Source: Deltaproteobacteria bacterium
GTDB taxonomy: Bacteria > UBA10199 > JACPAL01 > GCA-016699445
Reading direction: 5' to 3'
DNA length: 64,000 nt
Assembly: GCA_016699445.1 (NCBI GenBank)
Contig: CP064976.1
Span: forward strand, 372,001-436,000
The position numbers were made by a program, and so were the translations under genes. Numbering within the stretch: the first letter of the stretch is position 1; each line of letters opens with the position of its first letter. Under the pieces are notes generated by a model. The model saw nothing but the letters and a program-made list of their open reading frames with translations. It had not been told where the DNA came from and did not search any database. This document shows positions 18,637 to 29,132 of the stretch, in pieces.

Positions 18637-20196
18637 TTTACTGTCCGGAAAATCGGGGTCAGATCAGAGCTTCAAAATAAGGAGACAGAATTTCATCAGC
18701 AGAAAATCTCTTAATTAAATCATCGGTCAGTTCGATTATCCCCGGATACCTTCTTTTTTTAAAGATACTAATTTACCCAACATGAAAGAGTATGTTTCTG
18801 TTTTATCATGTGAGACAAGGGAACGAACCACTTCTTCATAGAGACTCCCAAGGGCATAAGAGGAATACCGAAGATCCTCTTCAAAAACTCTTAAGAATTC
18901 TGGAAGAGACTGGGGAGAGTGCTTCATCAGATACTTCAGATGCACACTCCAATATTGCTTATCCATCTCCAAACCCGTATTCATACCTTTATCTGAGTAT
19001 TTTCTCGTCAATTCAGCCTGCACACCATTCTTCAAAAGGCCATTGCGAAAGATACGACTATCAAATGAACCTTTTGCAAAGGCATCCGGAATAAAATTGG
19101 GATCTATAAAGACGAAACTCCTCGAAGGATATGTCTCCGAAACTTCTGTAGTCGCTCCATAAGGAATACGATCTTTTACAATTTCTGAATGAAAGTATTT
19201 AGGATTGATGAAGACAAGATGAAAGCCCGTGATCACGGCTGATGAGACGGGATAAGGAGCATTAGCCTCATCTGAAAATGTCGTCATGATGCCGCGGATC
19301 AAGGTTTCTAGGTCTTCTGGAGACTCTGCTTTTTCTGCTAAATTTTCAGCAAACTTCTTCAACTCGATAATTTCAGCCTCGTTTGCCTCCAAAAAATCTT
19401 CGATAGATTTATGGGGCAATTGTATAAAAATCGACTCTGCCGGAGGCCTATCCATCAATGCACCATTGATCATTAGTTGTGCCTGTAACACCCCAGACGA
19501 CTTCACCTGATTGAGAACAACACGAATGGAATGCCTCACACCCTCCTCTGCAAATGAAAATTCATGCATAGGAGCTCCGACAGGAGCATGAAGAAACTCC
19601 CTAGGGACATGAAGCGAAATTTTTGCTTCCCCAGACTCCTGATGAACCTGCGAGTGAGTCAAATAGATGTCAGAAATTCCGACGTGAGAAGGGATAACAA
19701 TAACGCGATTGCCATCCAAGCCTCTAAAACCCAGCTCAGCCGGATACCCATTCATCGTATGCGAAAGCACATAGCGATCTCTCGTCGAATCCACCAAGTG
19801 AACTTCATTTTGAGAAGGATACATGTCAAACTTATGCCCTGCATGAGGGTAAGACTGAATCTCATGAAAATACTCAATGGCCTTTAAGACTTGAGGCAAA
19901 TAACCGTTTTCTTGGCTCGTAGGACTAGAGCTTGCTGTTAAAAGAGCAGGTGCAAGAGCCCGAATCACATACGTCAAATCAGCCTTTGCATTAAAAATAG
20001 AATAACTCATCTTTCATATTATCGGACACATCTGAAAAAAGTTTCTTCTTAATATATAATCAAAAAATCTTAACCCTTCGAAATTATTTTGAAATGTTTA
20101 AATACAAGATCACACCACGCTTTTTTAGCAACATACTCAAGCAGACCCCGACAAGACCTCACAAGACAATAAAAGATCACTATTTTAGGAGGATTT

Positions 20197-22136
20197 ATGA
20201 CAGTTACAAGATTAACAGACATCGCAGTCCAGTCCAGTTTGTGGGGCCCCCTCAACCCATCTCAACAGAGCTTTCAGCCTCCACCAGCTCATCCAGAAAC
20301 TCTACATGCAACACGAAGTGATGATGTGGGTCTAGGAACTGCTGGACGTATCACCGTAACCCCAAATCCCTTCGCACTCGCCCGATTTTTTAATCCAGGA
20401 TCTCCCTCCGCTCCTCAACTACCGGCAACTCTCAAGTACCTTCCCCCTCTACTCTGGGAACAAGACCCACTATTACAACGGCTGACACTACATTAAATTG
20501 TGCCGCCAGCCCAGAAGCATCGCGCACTTACAGAGGTCCAGATTCAACTCCCCATAATGATATCTCATGGGTGAAGCGACTATATGATACCTATTCTGGT
20601 TTATCTGGTGGCGATGTGATGGTGGACGATGAAAGTTACTCTGAAGAGTACGCCTGGGAAGCTTCCCCCATCTCCCCTGAAGTTATCGCACTTATAGAAT
20701 CTTTAGCAGATTCAGATGAAGAACGATTTAAGCTGGTCTCTTCTCATAATTATCGTCGCGAAAAATGGGGAGACCTCTTTAATGAAAAATGGCGTTTTAA
20801 AAAAGTTATAAAAATCTTATCTCACTTCGTAGAAACCGGCACTTTCTATGAGCTAACACCACAAACCCTATCAGCCGTAGTCCGCAAAATAGGTGGTAGA
20901 TATGACGAGATAGATAGCAGAGACACTAATGAGATATGGGCAGGCTATCCTGGGTATAGAGAATACACTGCTCATATGACTGTGGCTCAAGCCTTAGGCC
21001 TCACGCCAGAACAAATGAACCAACTTTTTTCTAACCCCATGCTAGATTCTGCCAGCCTCATTTTAAACCTACTTCAAAAAGGTTATGCGTGGGATGATAT
21101 TCAATCTTTTATCATGCAGCACGGACTCACTCATCTTAATGAATACGAGACAACACGCACAGACCCACGTTGTACTACTGAAATTTGTACGGCTGCTCAT
21201 AACCAACCTGGATTGATAGCAGCTCTCATCGGAACGCCCTGGACTACAGAAGGCATGAAAGACTATATCACTTCAGGGCCAGCTGTATCCGAAGGATCTT
21301 TGCAATATGGTATTAATCTAATCAAAGATCTGGAAAGATTAGAAGGAAACAACTCAGAACAAATTTCAAGGGCCAGAAGATTAGCTGTATTATGTAATGA
21401 TCCACCATTCACCAATCCCCTCAGAACCGCTATCGATCTCCTCAACAAACACACAGACTGGCCCACTGAAAACAAAGTCGCCTTTCTAGAATCTCTGTAC
21501 AAGATAGCTGCTGAAAAATATTCCACAAACTCCCGCAAAGATAATGATGCTCGTCTTAAAGTCTTTCAATTAGCCGTCGCTGGCTTAAATGATGCTCTCC
21601 TCCAAAAATCTCAAACAGCTGAAAAAATTCTAGAATTAGCAGCCTTATCAAAAGGCTATGACTATTCTAAGGTTGATCCAAAAAAATTTGGTCCTGTATT
21701 TTATCGAAATCTGGCTATGTCTGCCGTCAGAGCAGCTCATCCAGAATATTTCAAAGCTCATGATAACCTTGCTCGTCCAGCCAATAAAATCCTCGAAATA
21801 GCTGCAGATAGAGGATACATGGATCTTGAAAGCGATTTCCTAAGTCTCTTTAAACGTTTAGTCCCAGACATAAAAGGTCATCAGTCATTGAGCTATCCTT
21901 ACGACTATAGTGACCTTAGCTCTCAATACCTTGAATTTTATCTTGCTGTCATGGAGCTGACGGATCTCTCCATAGGGGATAGAGAAAAACTTCTGGAGAA
22001 TATTCATCAGATCCTCTCTCAAAACCATAGCGCTGACACCCCTACACTCTTTTCCCAACTTGCAAAAATCACACCTGAGATCGCGAGACGTTTTGTCGCC
22101 TCATACAGACAACGCCCTACTGCTAAAAAGAGCTGA
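20197..22136 (+). CDS. Large unrecognised protein (about 646 aa, one frameshift)
   Basis: The start is well defined by an AGGAGG site seven bases before the ATG at 20197. The first frame stops at 20496. Adding one C to the C5 run near 20442 continues through TLGTRPTITTADTTLNC into the long frame that ends at 22136. The N-terminal 100 residues are Pro/Thr/Ser-rich. The rest is strongly helical with paired-helix units (AVAGLNDALLQKSQTAEKI, RPANKILEIAADRGYMD) that may form TPR- or HEAT-like repeats. I recognise no family, signal peptide or active site. Confidence 0.65.
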
Positions 22137-22195
22137 TCGCATCTTTTGATATTTCCCTTGTCTTAGTGCTGATTAATTTAGATGATGCGCTTCTT

Positions 22196-22243
22196 CCCCC
22201 CTCAAAAGATGAGGGGCTTGGGGAGAGAGCGTTATCTCTCCCC
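22196..22243 (+). terminator. Two adjacent hairpins after the 20197 gene
   Basis: The first stem pairs CCCCTC (about 22198-22203) with GAGGGG (22211-22216). The second pairs GGGGAGAGA (22220-22228) with TCTCTCCCC (22235-22243) around GCGTTA. They lie between the upstream gene and tmRNA and could end transcription, though neither has a clean T tract, so a role in processing or a repeat element is also possible. Confidence 0.45.
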
Positions 22244-22284
22244 ATTCTAAGCGAAGCATCTGGCTCCGCCAGTGCTTAGCGGAA

Positions 22285-22639
22285 GGGGGCGAATTGGTCT
22301 CGACGGAGAGTTGGAGGTCATTCATCGCATGCCGCAGGCGCAAGAGCTGCGTACTAAACCTTGCAATGCTTAACTGCAAACGAACAATACGAGCCTATGG
22401 CTCTTGCCGCTTAATTGACGGTGACGTCTCTTGGGGTTTCTCCCACGAGCTTTAAGAGACGACAAAATGTGGGATGGTTGATGGATCGCACCGGCGGATC
22501 CTGAGACGAGACTAACAGACGGTTGCTCTTCAAAACCCCTGTCTCGAGGGCCGTTTGAAGAAAAGATCAAATCGGGGCTACGCATGTAGTGGTGATGACT
22601 AAAGGTCTTCGGACGCGGGTTCGATTCCCGCCGCCTCCA
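22285..22639 (+). ncRNA. ssrA: Transfer-messenger RNA
   Basis: The 5' end GGGGGCGAATTGG with TCTCGACGG, and the 3' end with GGTTCGATTCC, are the classic tmRNA termini. The acceptor stem pairs GGGGGCG (22285-22291) with CGCCTCC (22632-22638), including one G-U pair, and the T stem GCGGG/CCCGC closes a seven-base loop. The tag frame at 22376-22414 encodes ANEQYEPMALAA and a TAA. After the discriminator A at 22639 the sequence continues TTTTTG, so the CCA end is not encoded. tmRNA rescues stalled ribosomes with SmpB and tags the product for proteolysis. Confidence 0.95.
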
Positions 22640-22646
22640 TTTTTGT

Positions 22647-22676
22647 ATTAAGGGGAGCTACCGCGCTCCCCTTAAT
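22647..22676 (+). terminator. Strong hairpin after tmRNA
   Basis: Twelve-base arms (22647-22658, ATTAAGGGGAGC, and 22665-22676, GCTCCCCTTAAT) flank a six-base loop eight bases beyond the tmRNA end. It is the expected place for the ssrA terminator. The T-rich stretch lies before rather than after the stem, so intrinsic termination may be weak. Confidence 0.6.
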
Positions 22677-22736
22677 AATCCCCATCTGAAATCAAATGAC
22701 TGATCGTTCGCTCCGCTCAGAAAAGGGGAGCATCGA

Positions 22737-23677
22737 ATGAAATATTTTCTGCGAGGGATGTCAGTGTTACTGATAGTGATTATGGGAGGATGTGGAGACC
22801 CTTCTTCTTCTCCACCATCTACAACAACCATCAGCACATCCACCTCATCACTCCTTGTGAAAGCCAGCGGATCGGCGAAAACGATTACAATCACAAATGG
22901 ATCAGATCAGGCAGCTCTAGATGTTTCATACACCATCACACCTGCATTACCCTCGGGCACGACAATTTCGCCTGCCACCTGTGGTAACGTGACCACCAGC
23001 ACACCATGTATATTGACGATGACTCCAGGAAGTATAGCCAGTGGCGATATCGGCTCAAGCCCCACACCCAGCACCATAACCATCCAAGGTTCAAATACCA
23101 ATGCTGCAACTATCGCCGTGACTCTCTTGACCTATGGCAACCTCTATCAAAAGGGATTGATCTTTTCGATTGATGACCGACCGACGCATCAAAGCGTGGT
23201 TGGTAAAACAGCCTCATTGATCAATAATAGCGGAGGTGCTGAATGGATTGACACCCTCACGGGAGTAGCGGCAGCCAACCGGCGCTACCAGCAACCAATG
23301 GCAAAAACAATACGAGCACTATCGTTGCGGCACAAGGGTTGGGAAACGATGCGGCATCAATTTGCGATCAGTATGAAATCGATTCTGCCGGAAATAACCC
23401 ATGTCAGACAGGCAACACGTGTTACAACGACTGGTACTTACCAGCCATTTACGAATTGATGGGCTCAGGAGGAAACGCCGCTTGCCCTACCGGCACTTCC
23501 AATATGACAGATAATTTAAAAAACCTATCTCTTGGAAATTTAACAGACACTCTTTGGAGCTCCACAGAAACAGCATCCACCAATGCATGGATCGCAGCCT
23601 TTGGCATTGGCGACACAATACAGATTAATGGGGGTAAGAACGTCATTTCAAGCATTCGATGCGCACGGAGTTTTTAG
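22737..23677 (+). CDS. Lipoprotein with Ig-like region and DUF1566 domain (frameshifted)
   Basis: The N-terminus has a lipoprotein signal, with a hydrophobic stretch ending IMGGC at residues 15-19. A Ser/Thr-rich linker and an Ig-like region (TITNGSDQAALDVSYTITP...CGNVTTSTPCILTMTPGS) follow. After a frameshift in 23270-23310 the frame continues as a DUF1566 (Lcl C-terminal) domain: CYNDWYLPAIYEL, then LWSSTE and a terminal IRCAR. It is predicted to be an outer-membrane or surface lipoprotein. More than one indel may be present near the break, so the exact sequence there is uncertain. Confidence 0.75.
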
Positions 23678-23689
23678 ATTTTTGGAGAT

Positions 23690-24313
23690 CGTAAAAAATA
23701 CCCACTCTCACGGGCCGCACACTTTCCTTCAATCCCCAGGAACGTCCACACTCTCCAACAGAGTGATGCGGTAAGCCACTGGATAATGCCGGTTCACTCG
23801 TCCTGCGAAATGGAAAACGGAGGTCCGGGATCATCTTTGATCGTATTCGTAAGTGATCAAAAGTTGGGGAGCCTTCTGCGTGATCTGTATCAGGTGTTGC
23901 GTATAGGCGTGTCGCATGGGGTCCGGCAAGGCCACCAAAGCCGCCCGATCATACACCTCATCCACAGTACCTAAGATCTCTTCCGTCAATTCAAAGAAAT
24001 CCCCGACAAAAATAGTGATACGGTCCGCACGATAGCATTGAAATTTTCCAACGGTTGAAATGGCGGGCTTGAGGGACAACCCTTGAAACAGCGACTCGAT
24101 CGCTAACGGACTCAGCTCCACACCCACGACCCGACACCCTTTTGACAAGAACCATGAAATATCGAGCGACTTACCGCAGAGCGGTATAAAAACCCGGCTG
24201 TCATTTTTCAAACCCAGCTCATGAGAATATTTTTCAAGCATGGGATGGGGATGGGACGCATGAAAGGCAATTTCATTGTTGGCCCATCTTTGATGCCAGA
24301 AGGATTTGTCCAT
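23690..24313 (-). pseudogene. Thiopurine S-methyltransferase family gene, 3' part broken
   Basis: The first 160 residues are a clear TPMT-family methyltransferase: FWHQRWANNEIAFH, the SAM motif VFIPLCGKSLDISWFL, VGVELSP, and a DRAALVALP stretch. The frame then stops after YEYDQ at 23831. The expected C-terminal pieces (PGPPFS, NRHYPVAYRITLLESVDVPG, REWVFFT) are present downstream in alternating frames, needing at least three indels. That cluster of changes in 150 bases could be true decay rather than read error. The end given is approximate. Confidence 0.75.
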
Positions 24314-24396
24314 GGTTGTTGGGGATACAGGGGTGTGGGAGATGAGACAATTTAATTTAGGGCTGAGTTGTTGCCTCCCTAATCAATAGCATCGGT

Positions 24397-25889
24397 TTAC
24401 TTCTGAATCTTCTCAATCGATTGCTTCAAAAAATAAGTCGCCATGCAGTCATCTTGGTTATATCGGAGCATTTTTGGTTTTAATTCTTTTTTGCCATTCA
24501 AATAATCATTCATCCAAACAATGGAAGCTGCTCCACTGGCATCTTCGGCGTCCCACTGAAAACCTAAATAGCGACAAATATCTTTAAGACTATAACTAGA
24601 AAGTGGCCAATCGGTTTTGTCGTTCACGATTTTCATCATATCGATAGACGTACCATTTTCACCAAAGAGCATTTCAAATATGCTCGAATCTAAACTGGGA
24701 TACTTTCCTAGGAGTCGTTTGAGAGTTGTTTTTTCATATGGCGAATAATGGTAAACTGGAGCGCCTGCATATTTTTTAAAGAAATTAAATAGCTGTTCTG
24801 TGATGACTTTTTCATTGTCTTTCGATTCTGCGAAGAAGGCATGATATTCGGGACTCTTGCCATTTTCGACGAGGACAATGCCATGCAAATAAACAAAGTC
24901 TTGGGTAGGGTCGTCTTCAAGATCGTAGTGGATTTCGAACTGATGGTCAGGAAATCTATTTTTGAATAACCCTTACCAGATTTAAAAATCTTAGCTCGCT
25001 CAATTGATTTTTCAATCAAGTTGTCAGGAAGCGACTTCCAGAAAAATCCTTTGAACTTTAGGTCCCGGACTTGAGTTTTGAGTTGCTCAGGATCTTGTGC
25101 AGCCAGATCATTAGTAGTTTTAATACCAAGTCTCCTTAAGCCCTGCTGCATAGCGCTACCGACATAATAAATCTGAGTGCAGTCGTTATTATCGACGATC
25201 CATTTTTTACAAACAGATTTCCATTCACACATCTTGCAATTGGCATTGAGCGCAGGCTCTGACTCAGAATTGTTTTTGTCTTGATAGCCGGTCAGTTTTT
25301 CCAAAGCATTTTGATATGGATCGTTAGATTTGTGTAGGTTGACGGCTAGTTTTCTAGATTTGGTTTTGTAAATGTAGCCATATTAAGGTCGAACGCCTTG
25401 GACCTTTTCGAGGAGGTCCCCATAGAACAGAATTTGCCACTGTTGCTCCTTTTGAATTTTTTCATTTCCGTCATCCCAAGTGCTCTCGACTCGAGCAAGC
25501 TTAATATCCATGGGCACGTAATGATAATCACCAAAATCGGATGTCCCTTTTGTTTTGACGAGTAAATCCGGACGACCCGCCAAGTTGCCAGCCATGATCA
25601 CGCCTTGATAAATGTAATCACAACCACTTTGCATGGCTTGTTGGGTTTGAAGAAATAATTCTTCTGACAGCGGTTCATTTGGAGAGATCTCGGCAAATGA
25701 TTTATCGGAGTTATCTTTCTTAAGACTCTCAATCACTTTGGCTTCGTACTGAACACCGGATTCCCACAACAACTTTACCAGCGGATGAATTTCGATTTTC
25801 AAACTTTGATCGCCATGAATATCCATGAAGGGGCGGTGGGAGCACTTGGCGTAGTTAAAAAGATCGCTGGCAGTAAGGAAGGTTTTCAT
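24397..25889 (-). CDS. TM0106-family RecB-like nuclease (internal stop and frameshift)
   Basis: The N-terminal RecB-type PD-(D/E)xK half contains FNYAKCSHRPFMD, GRPDLLVK and YVPMDIKLAR. Next come a cysteine cluster (CKMCEWKSVC) and a helix-hairpin-helix-like region. The C-terminal half is RNase H-like, with HYDLEDD...LHGIVL and a final YNQDDCMAT. A same-frame TAA lies at 25383-25385 and an indel near 24965 (A5 run). The ATG at 25889 starts two bases after the Shedu stop, so it is the last gene of the defence operon. Restored length is about 497. Confidence 0.78.
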
Positions 25890-25891
25890 AA

Positions 25892-27102
25892 TTAAAATGG
25901 ACAATCATTTTCAGAAATTTCAGCCTCTGATACTTCTTCATCATGATGAACAATAAATTTTGCACGCTCGTAAATTTCATCAAACGTTAATATCTCTAAA
26001 TCACGTTGCCCACGCCTAAACATTTCAAAACTCTCTCGTTTCATCCGATCATTAAGTTGATTTGTATTGCCAATAATGAGAATCATTTTAGGGCACACCG
26101 TATAAATATGGGGAATTCTCTAGGGCATCACGATTTTTATCTTCCCGTGATTCTTCATGTTCCCATCTCCTTGAATTAGATCGTAGTTGACTGACCCCTC
26201 CGTTCATCTCTGAACTAGGAGGATAAGCATCATTCCGATAAGGCTTTTTTTCGATTAAATCAGTGGATGGTTTTTTTGATTTCAAACAGTAACAGAATTT
26301 TGCATCACCTTGTGTGATTGGAGAAAATCCTTTATTTATAACCTTACTATCAACAGCTTGTCACACCATAATGAGGTCGAGATGGAAACGCCTGTAAAGA
26401 ATTGGAAAAATTAAGGCCGTAGCCAAATATCCATGCATTCTGTTCAAAAAAACATTGCCACTCAGGCTCTGTCAGATCCTGACTCAACATACTCTCAAAG
26501 CTTACAAGTGTCTTACTTCTATTTTGTTGTAGCCTTGAAAGACTGAGTTTTGTGGCAAGATCTGGATCTGAATCTATCAGTTGCTGCCACAACTCTTCAG
26601 AAAGATTCTGACTGATTAACTTTTTAATGATAAGTGCTTTATTTTTGTCCGTCACAATCACATCATCTGCACTAGCAACGACTAGTTCGTTGTCTCCGCG
26701 TGGAACACCTTCTTTTTCGTAGATTTGATATAGATTACCAAGCTCATTATAAAGTTTTTTTGTTTCAGCAGACTTAAGCGACAGTTTAACGATATCTTTT
26801 GCTTGTAATTTGATAAGCGATTGTTCAGGCAGGTCTTCAAATTTATTTTTACTTGAGGCCTTTTGCACTAATAAAGTGACACTCACTGACGCTGAACTAT
26901 CATGAGGATTGCTGACAATTTCAGCCCGAACTACTTTTTTAAACTGGGTGTTTTCGGAAAGACAAATATCCTCGACTATTGCTGAAGTGGCTGATGTACT
27001 TTTTGTTTTATATTGATCTGCCATATTTATATGAGAACTTCCTCCCTCGAGATAAACCAGTTTAATCATGATTTGGTCATAAATATTCCGGGTTGTATTC
27101 AT
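25892..27102 (-). CDS. sduA: Shedu defence nuclease SduA (DUF4263; two or more indels)
   Basis: Three frames add up to one Shedu protein of about 402 residues. The N-terminal part is divergent. The DUF4263 core begins EWQCFFEQNAWIFGYGL with HYG, continues after a shift with FEIKKPSTDL (the E-x-K of the PD-(D/E)xK site), GGVSQLRSN, and after a second shift MILIIGNTNQLNDRMKRES, MFRRG, FDEIYERAKFIV. Shedu is a known single-gene antiphage nuclease. The shifts lie at about 26290-26370 and 26115. The gene sits five bases after the DUF2971 stop. The metal-binding Asp before the E-x-K lies in the damaged stretch and cannot be confirmed. Confidence 0.85.
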
Positions 27103-27107
27103 TTTGC

Positions 27108-27976
27108 TTAAGGGTTGCGTGCTGGTATTTTTACATGCGGCAATTCAAGGTGGATGTATTTTTTAATAATTTCAGACGTAGCCAAATCTGCCCTGCATCC
27201 AAAAATTATGCCGTCAATTTCTTCTGGCAAAATATCGTAAAGTTGAATTTGTCCAACCTTCAAGGGAAGCTCTGAATCAACAATACATCGCCATTCTCGT
27301 TCGTATCCCCAATGTTCGCTTTTAGTATATACAATCCTATGAAAGATCTCTTTATCATCTAGTGGAGTTCCAACTCCAATGCACTGATTCACCCAATTAT
27401 CTAATGAAGCAAGGAACGGAAAACTTTGTGAGTAAATTACTGGTTTTGCATCCTGGAAGTGAGATTTTTGATCGTCTATGCACTTGAACCGAATAACAGC
27501 TCCCCGATGCATATCAGCATAATGAGCCCACATGAGCAAATCTGATTCATTTTCAGATAAGCAGAGCACTCTGTATTTTGGGACTTGTTCATTCCATGAA
27601 TTTTGAAATTGTCGAAGAAGATTATGATGTTTTCCCATGATTTCATTTTTTTGTGTTTCCCAAAACTCTTCACACTCGTTGTCTGTAACCCAATGGCTTT
27701 TTGATCGTATATTTTCCCATTGTTCTGGATTGTTTCTGATAGGTTCATCGTTGCCACGAAGTTCAATAGATCGCTTTTTGAAATGCTCGAAATAATCTTC
27801 GTTTGAAAATCCAAATCCATATCACGATGTAAATCAAACGGATCATTAAACTCTAAGGGGCAAGTCCATTTCAATCCTCTGCGATAAAAAATATTTGCAG
27901 CTCCTTGAAGGGTTACATATTTGTAAAAATATTCTGGTTTTGTAATCGAATTCACAACTTCCCCCGAAATGTACAT
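27108..27976 (-). CDS. DUF2971 family protein (one frameshift)
   Basis: Adding one base in the GGATTTGG stretch near 27815 joins the frames into about 289 residues. The start has YFYKYVTLQGAANIFYRRGLK and FNDPFD; the end has CLSENESDLLMWAHYADMHRG and YEREWRCI. These are the hallmark segments of DUF2971, a family often found in defence and accessory islands whose activity is unknown. The start ATG at 27976 overlaps the repaired hsdS end by 25 bases, so the gene is part of the same operon. Confidence 0.83.
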
Positions 27977-29132
27977 TGGGTGATGGAATGAAATAAATCA
28001 TTTGTAAGTGAATTGTTTTCTATATTTTTTTTCAGTATTTCCACATGACTTCGAATTTCCAGAAACTGGTTCTGCAATTTAATAGGAGGAATTAATACGG
28101 GAAATGCAGAAAGCTGGGTTTTATTGATTGTCGCAAGGTTTGTCGTTTGTTTGATGCTTTTTGGAAAAAGTATTTAGCGTAGTGGGTTTGAAGTAGCATC
28201 TCCAAATATGCAGGGATAATTAAAGTTTTATTACAACGAACTCGAAAAATATGATTTTGGTGGATGCACGGACTAAGAGGGTAATTCCAAATCGCACCAC
28301 GGCCCAGCTTGTCCCAGTCCCCACCTTCTGTCATTAAAACATCACCTAGTTTCAAAGCGCATTTATCAGCTTCATCTCCAGTTACCTTTATAGTTTTTAT
28401 TTCGGTCATGTCGAGATAACCGGCTTGGACATTTGCAACCCGAACATAAGGAACTTCGACAACCTTCTTACCAAGATATTTTTTCCCTTTTGCTATTCCT
28501 GAACCAATACCTGCGACTTCATCCAGTCTCTTCGTAGACCATCCCTTCTCATTCCTCACCGGATCCCCAAATATCTCCAAAAACACCGAGCGCAAAAATT
28601 GATCGAGGAGCTTGATGGTTTCGGCTCGTTTGCGGCGGAGTGCATCGGCTTTATCGAGAATGGTGGCAATACGACGTTGTTCGGAGATTGATGGTAGATT
28701 TATTTTTAGATTTCCAATCTCTGAAGTTCTTATCGATGGGTAAGAATCATTCGGAATCAGACGGGAAGGAGGATTATATTCAAACCATCTTTGCAAATAT
28801 GATGAATCAACCTGACTGCCTGGAATAACCGCGGCTAGATGGCTTACAACGTATGATGGTTCTTTGAGACGATAGATCCTTCCTATTTTGGCCGACATCC
28901 CACTTTTTGCGAATAGAATCGTATCTTTGGGAAAAAGCTTTAGCCCATGAGATTTAGCAACATCCAACTTAACTAATTCTAATTTGGATTCAAAAGACTC
29001 ATTCAGTAAGGACTCTAAACTACCAGCGCGAATAAACGGAATTCCCTGATCTGAAAATTTATCATCACCTTGAGGAGCAGCTTGCCCAGAAGTTACCTCA
29101 CAAATATCTTTTAACTGGCATTCACTTTTCAC
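27952..29132 (-). CDS. hsdS: Type I restriction specificity subunit HsdS (C-terminal frameshift)
   Basis: Two target-recognition domains are visible: CEVTSGQAAPQG...FIRAGSL and, after the spacer helix (SEQRRIATILDKADALRRKR), AGIGSGIAKGKKY...VPYVRVANV. As read, the frame stops at 28092. One extra A near 28145 continues the second conserved helix to a TGA at 27952-27954, including LSAFPVLIPPIKLQNQFLE. Restored length is about 393, normal for HsdS. The start overlaps the hsdM stop by four bases. It gives the restriction-modification complex its DNA specificity. Confidence 0.9.

Larger units (their letters stand above)
17428..18666 (+). mobile_element. IS3-family insertion sequence (1239 bp)
   Basis: The element has imperfect terminal inverted repeats of about 27 bp (left begins TGATCCGACCCC; the complement of the right end begins TGATCTGACCCC) that both reach CCGGACAGT. 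It is flanked by a 3-bp direct repeat GAG (17425-17427 and 18667-18669). Inside are orfA and orfB in the usual overlapping arrangement. Removal restores the reading frame of the host gene, which confirms both ends. Confidence 0.92.
16745..20010 (-). pseudogene. Large unrecognised gene split by an IS3 element
   Basis: The N-terminal part (20010 down to about 18667) and C-terminal part (17427 down to 16745) rejoin in frame if the IS and one copy of the GAG target duplication are removed, giving EILSPYFEALLEYADAHTK across the junction. One A must also be added to the A7 run near 18760, otherwise the N-terminal frame stops at 18736. The restored product has about 675 residues and no family I recognise. 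It contains IFIQLPHKS, PSRSFVFIDPNFIP and helical stretches, with no signal peptide. It is transcribed away from the 20197 gene. Confidence 0.75.

Noticed and set aside
20571..22136. Separate gene starting at the GTG at 20571
   Set aside because: Adding one C in the C5 run near 20442 joins it to the upstream frame, which has a strong AGGAGG site.
22173..22585. Short minus-strand open frames across the tmRNA region
   Set aside because: They lie over the tmRNA gene and its hairpins, which explain the sequence fully; no ribosome sites or families.
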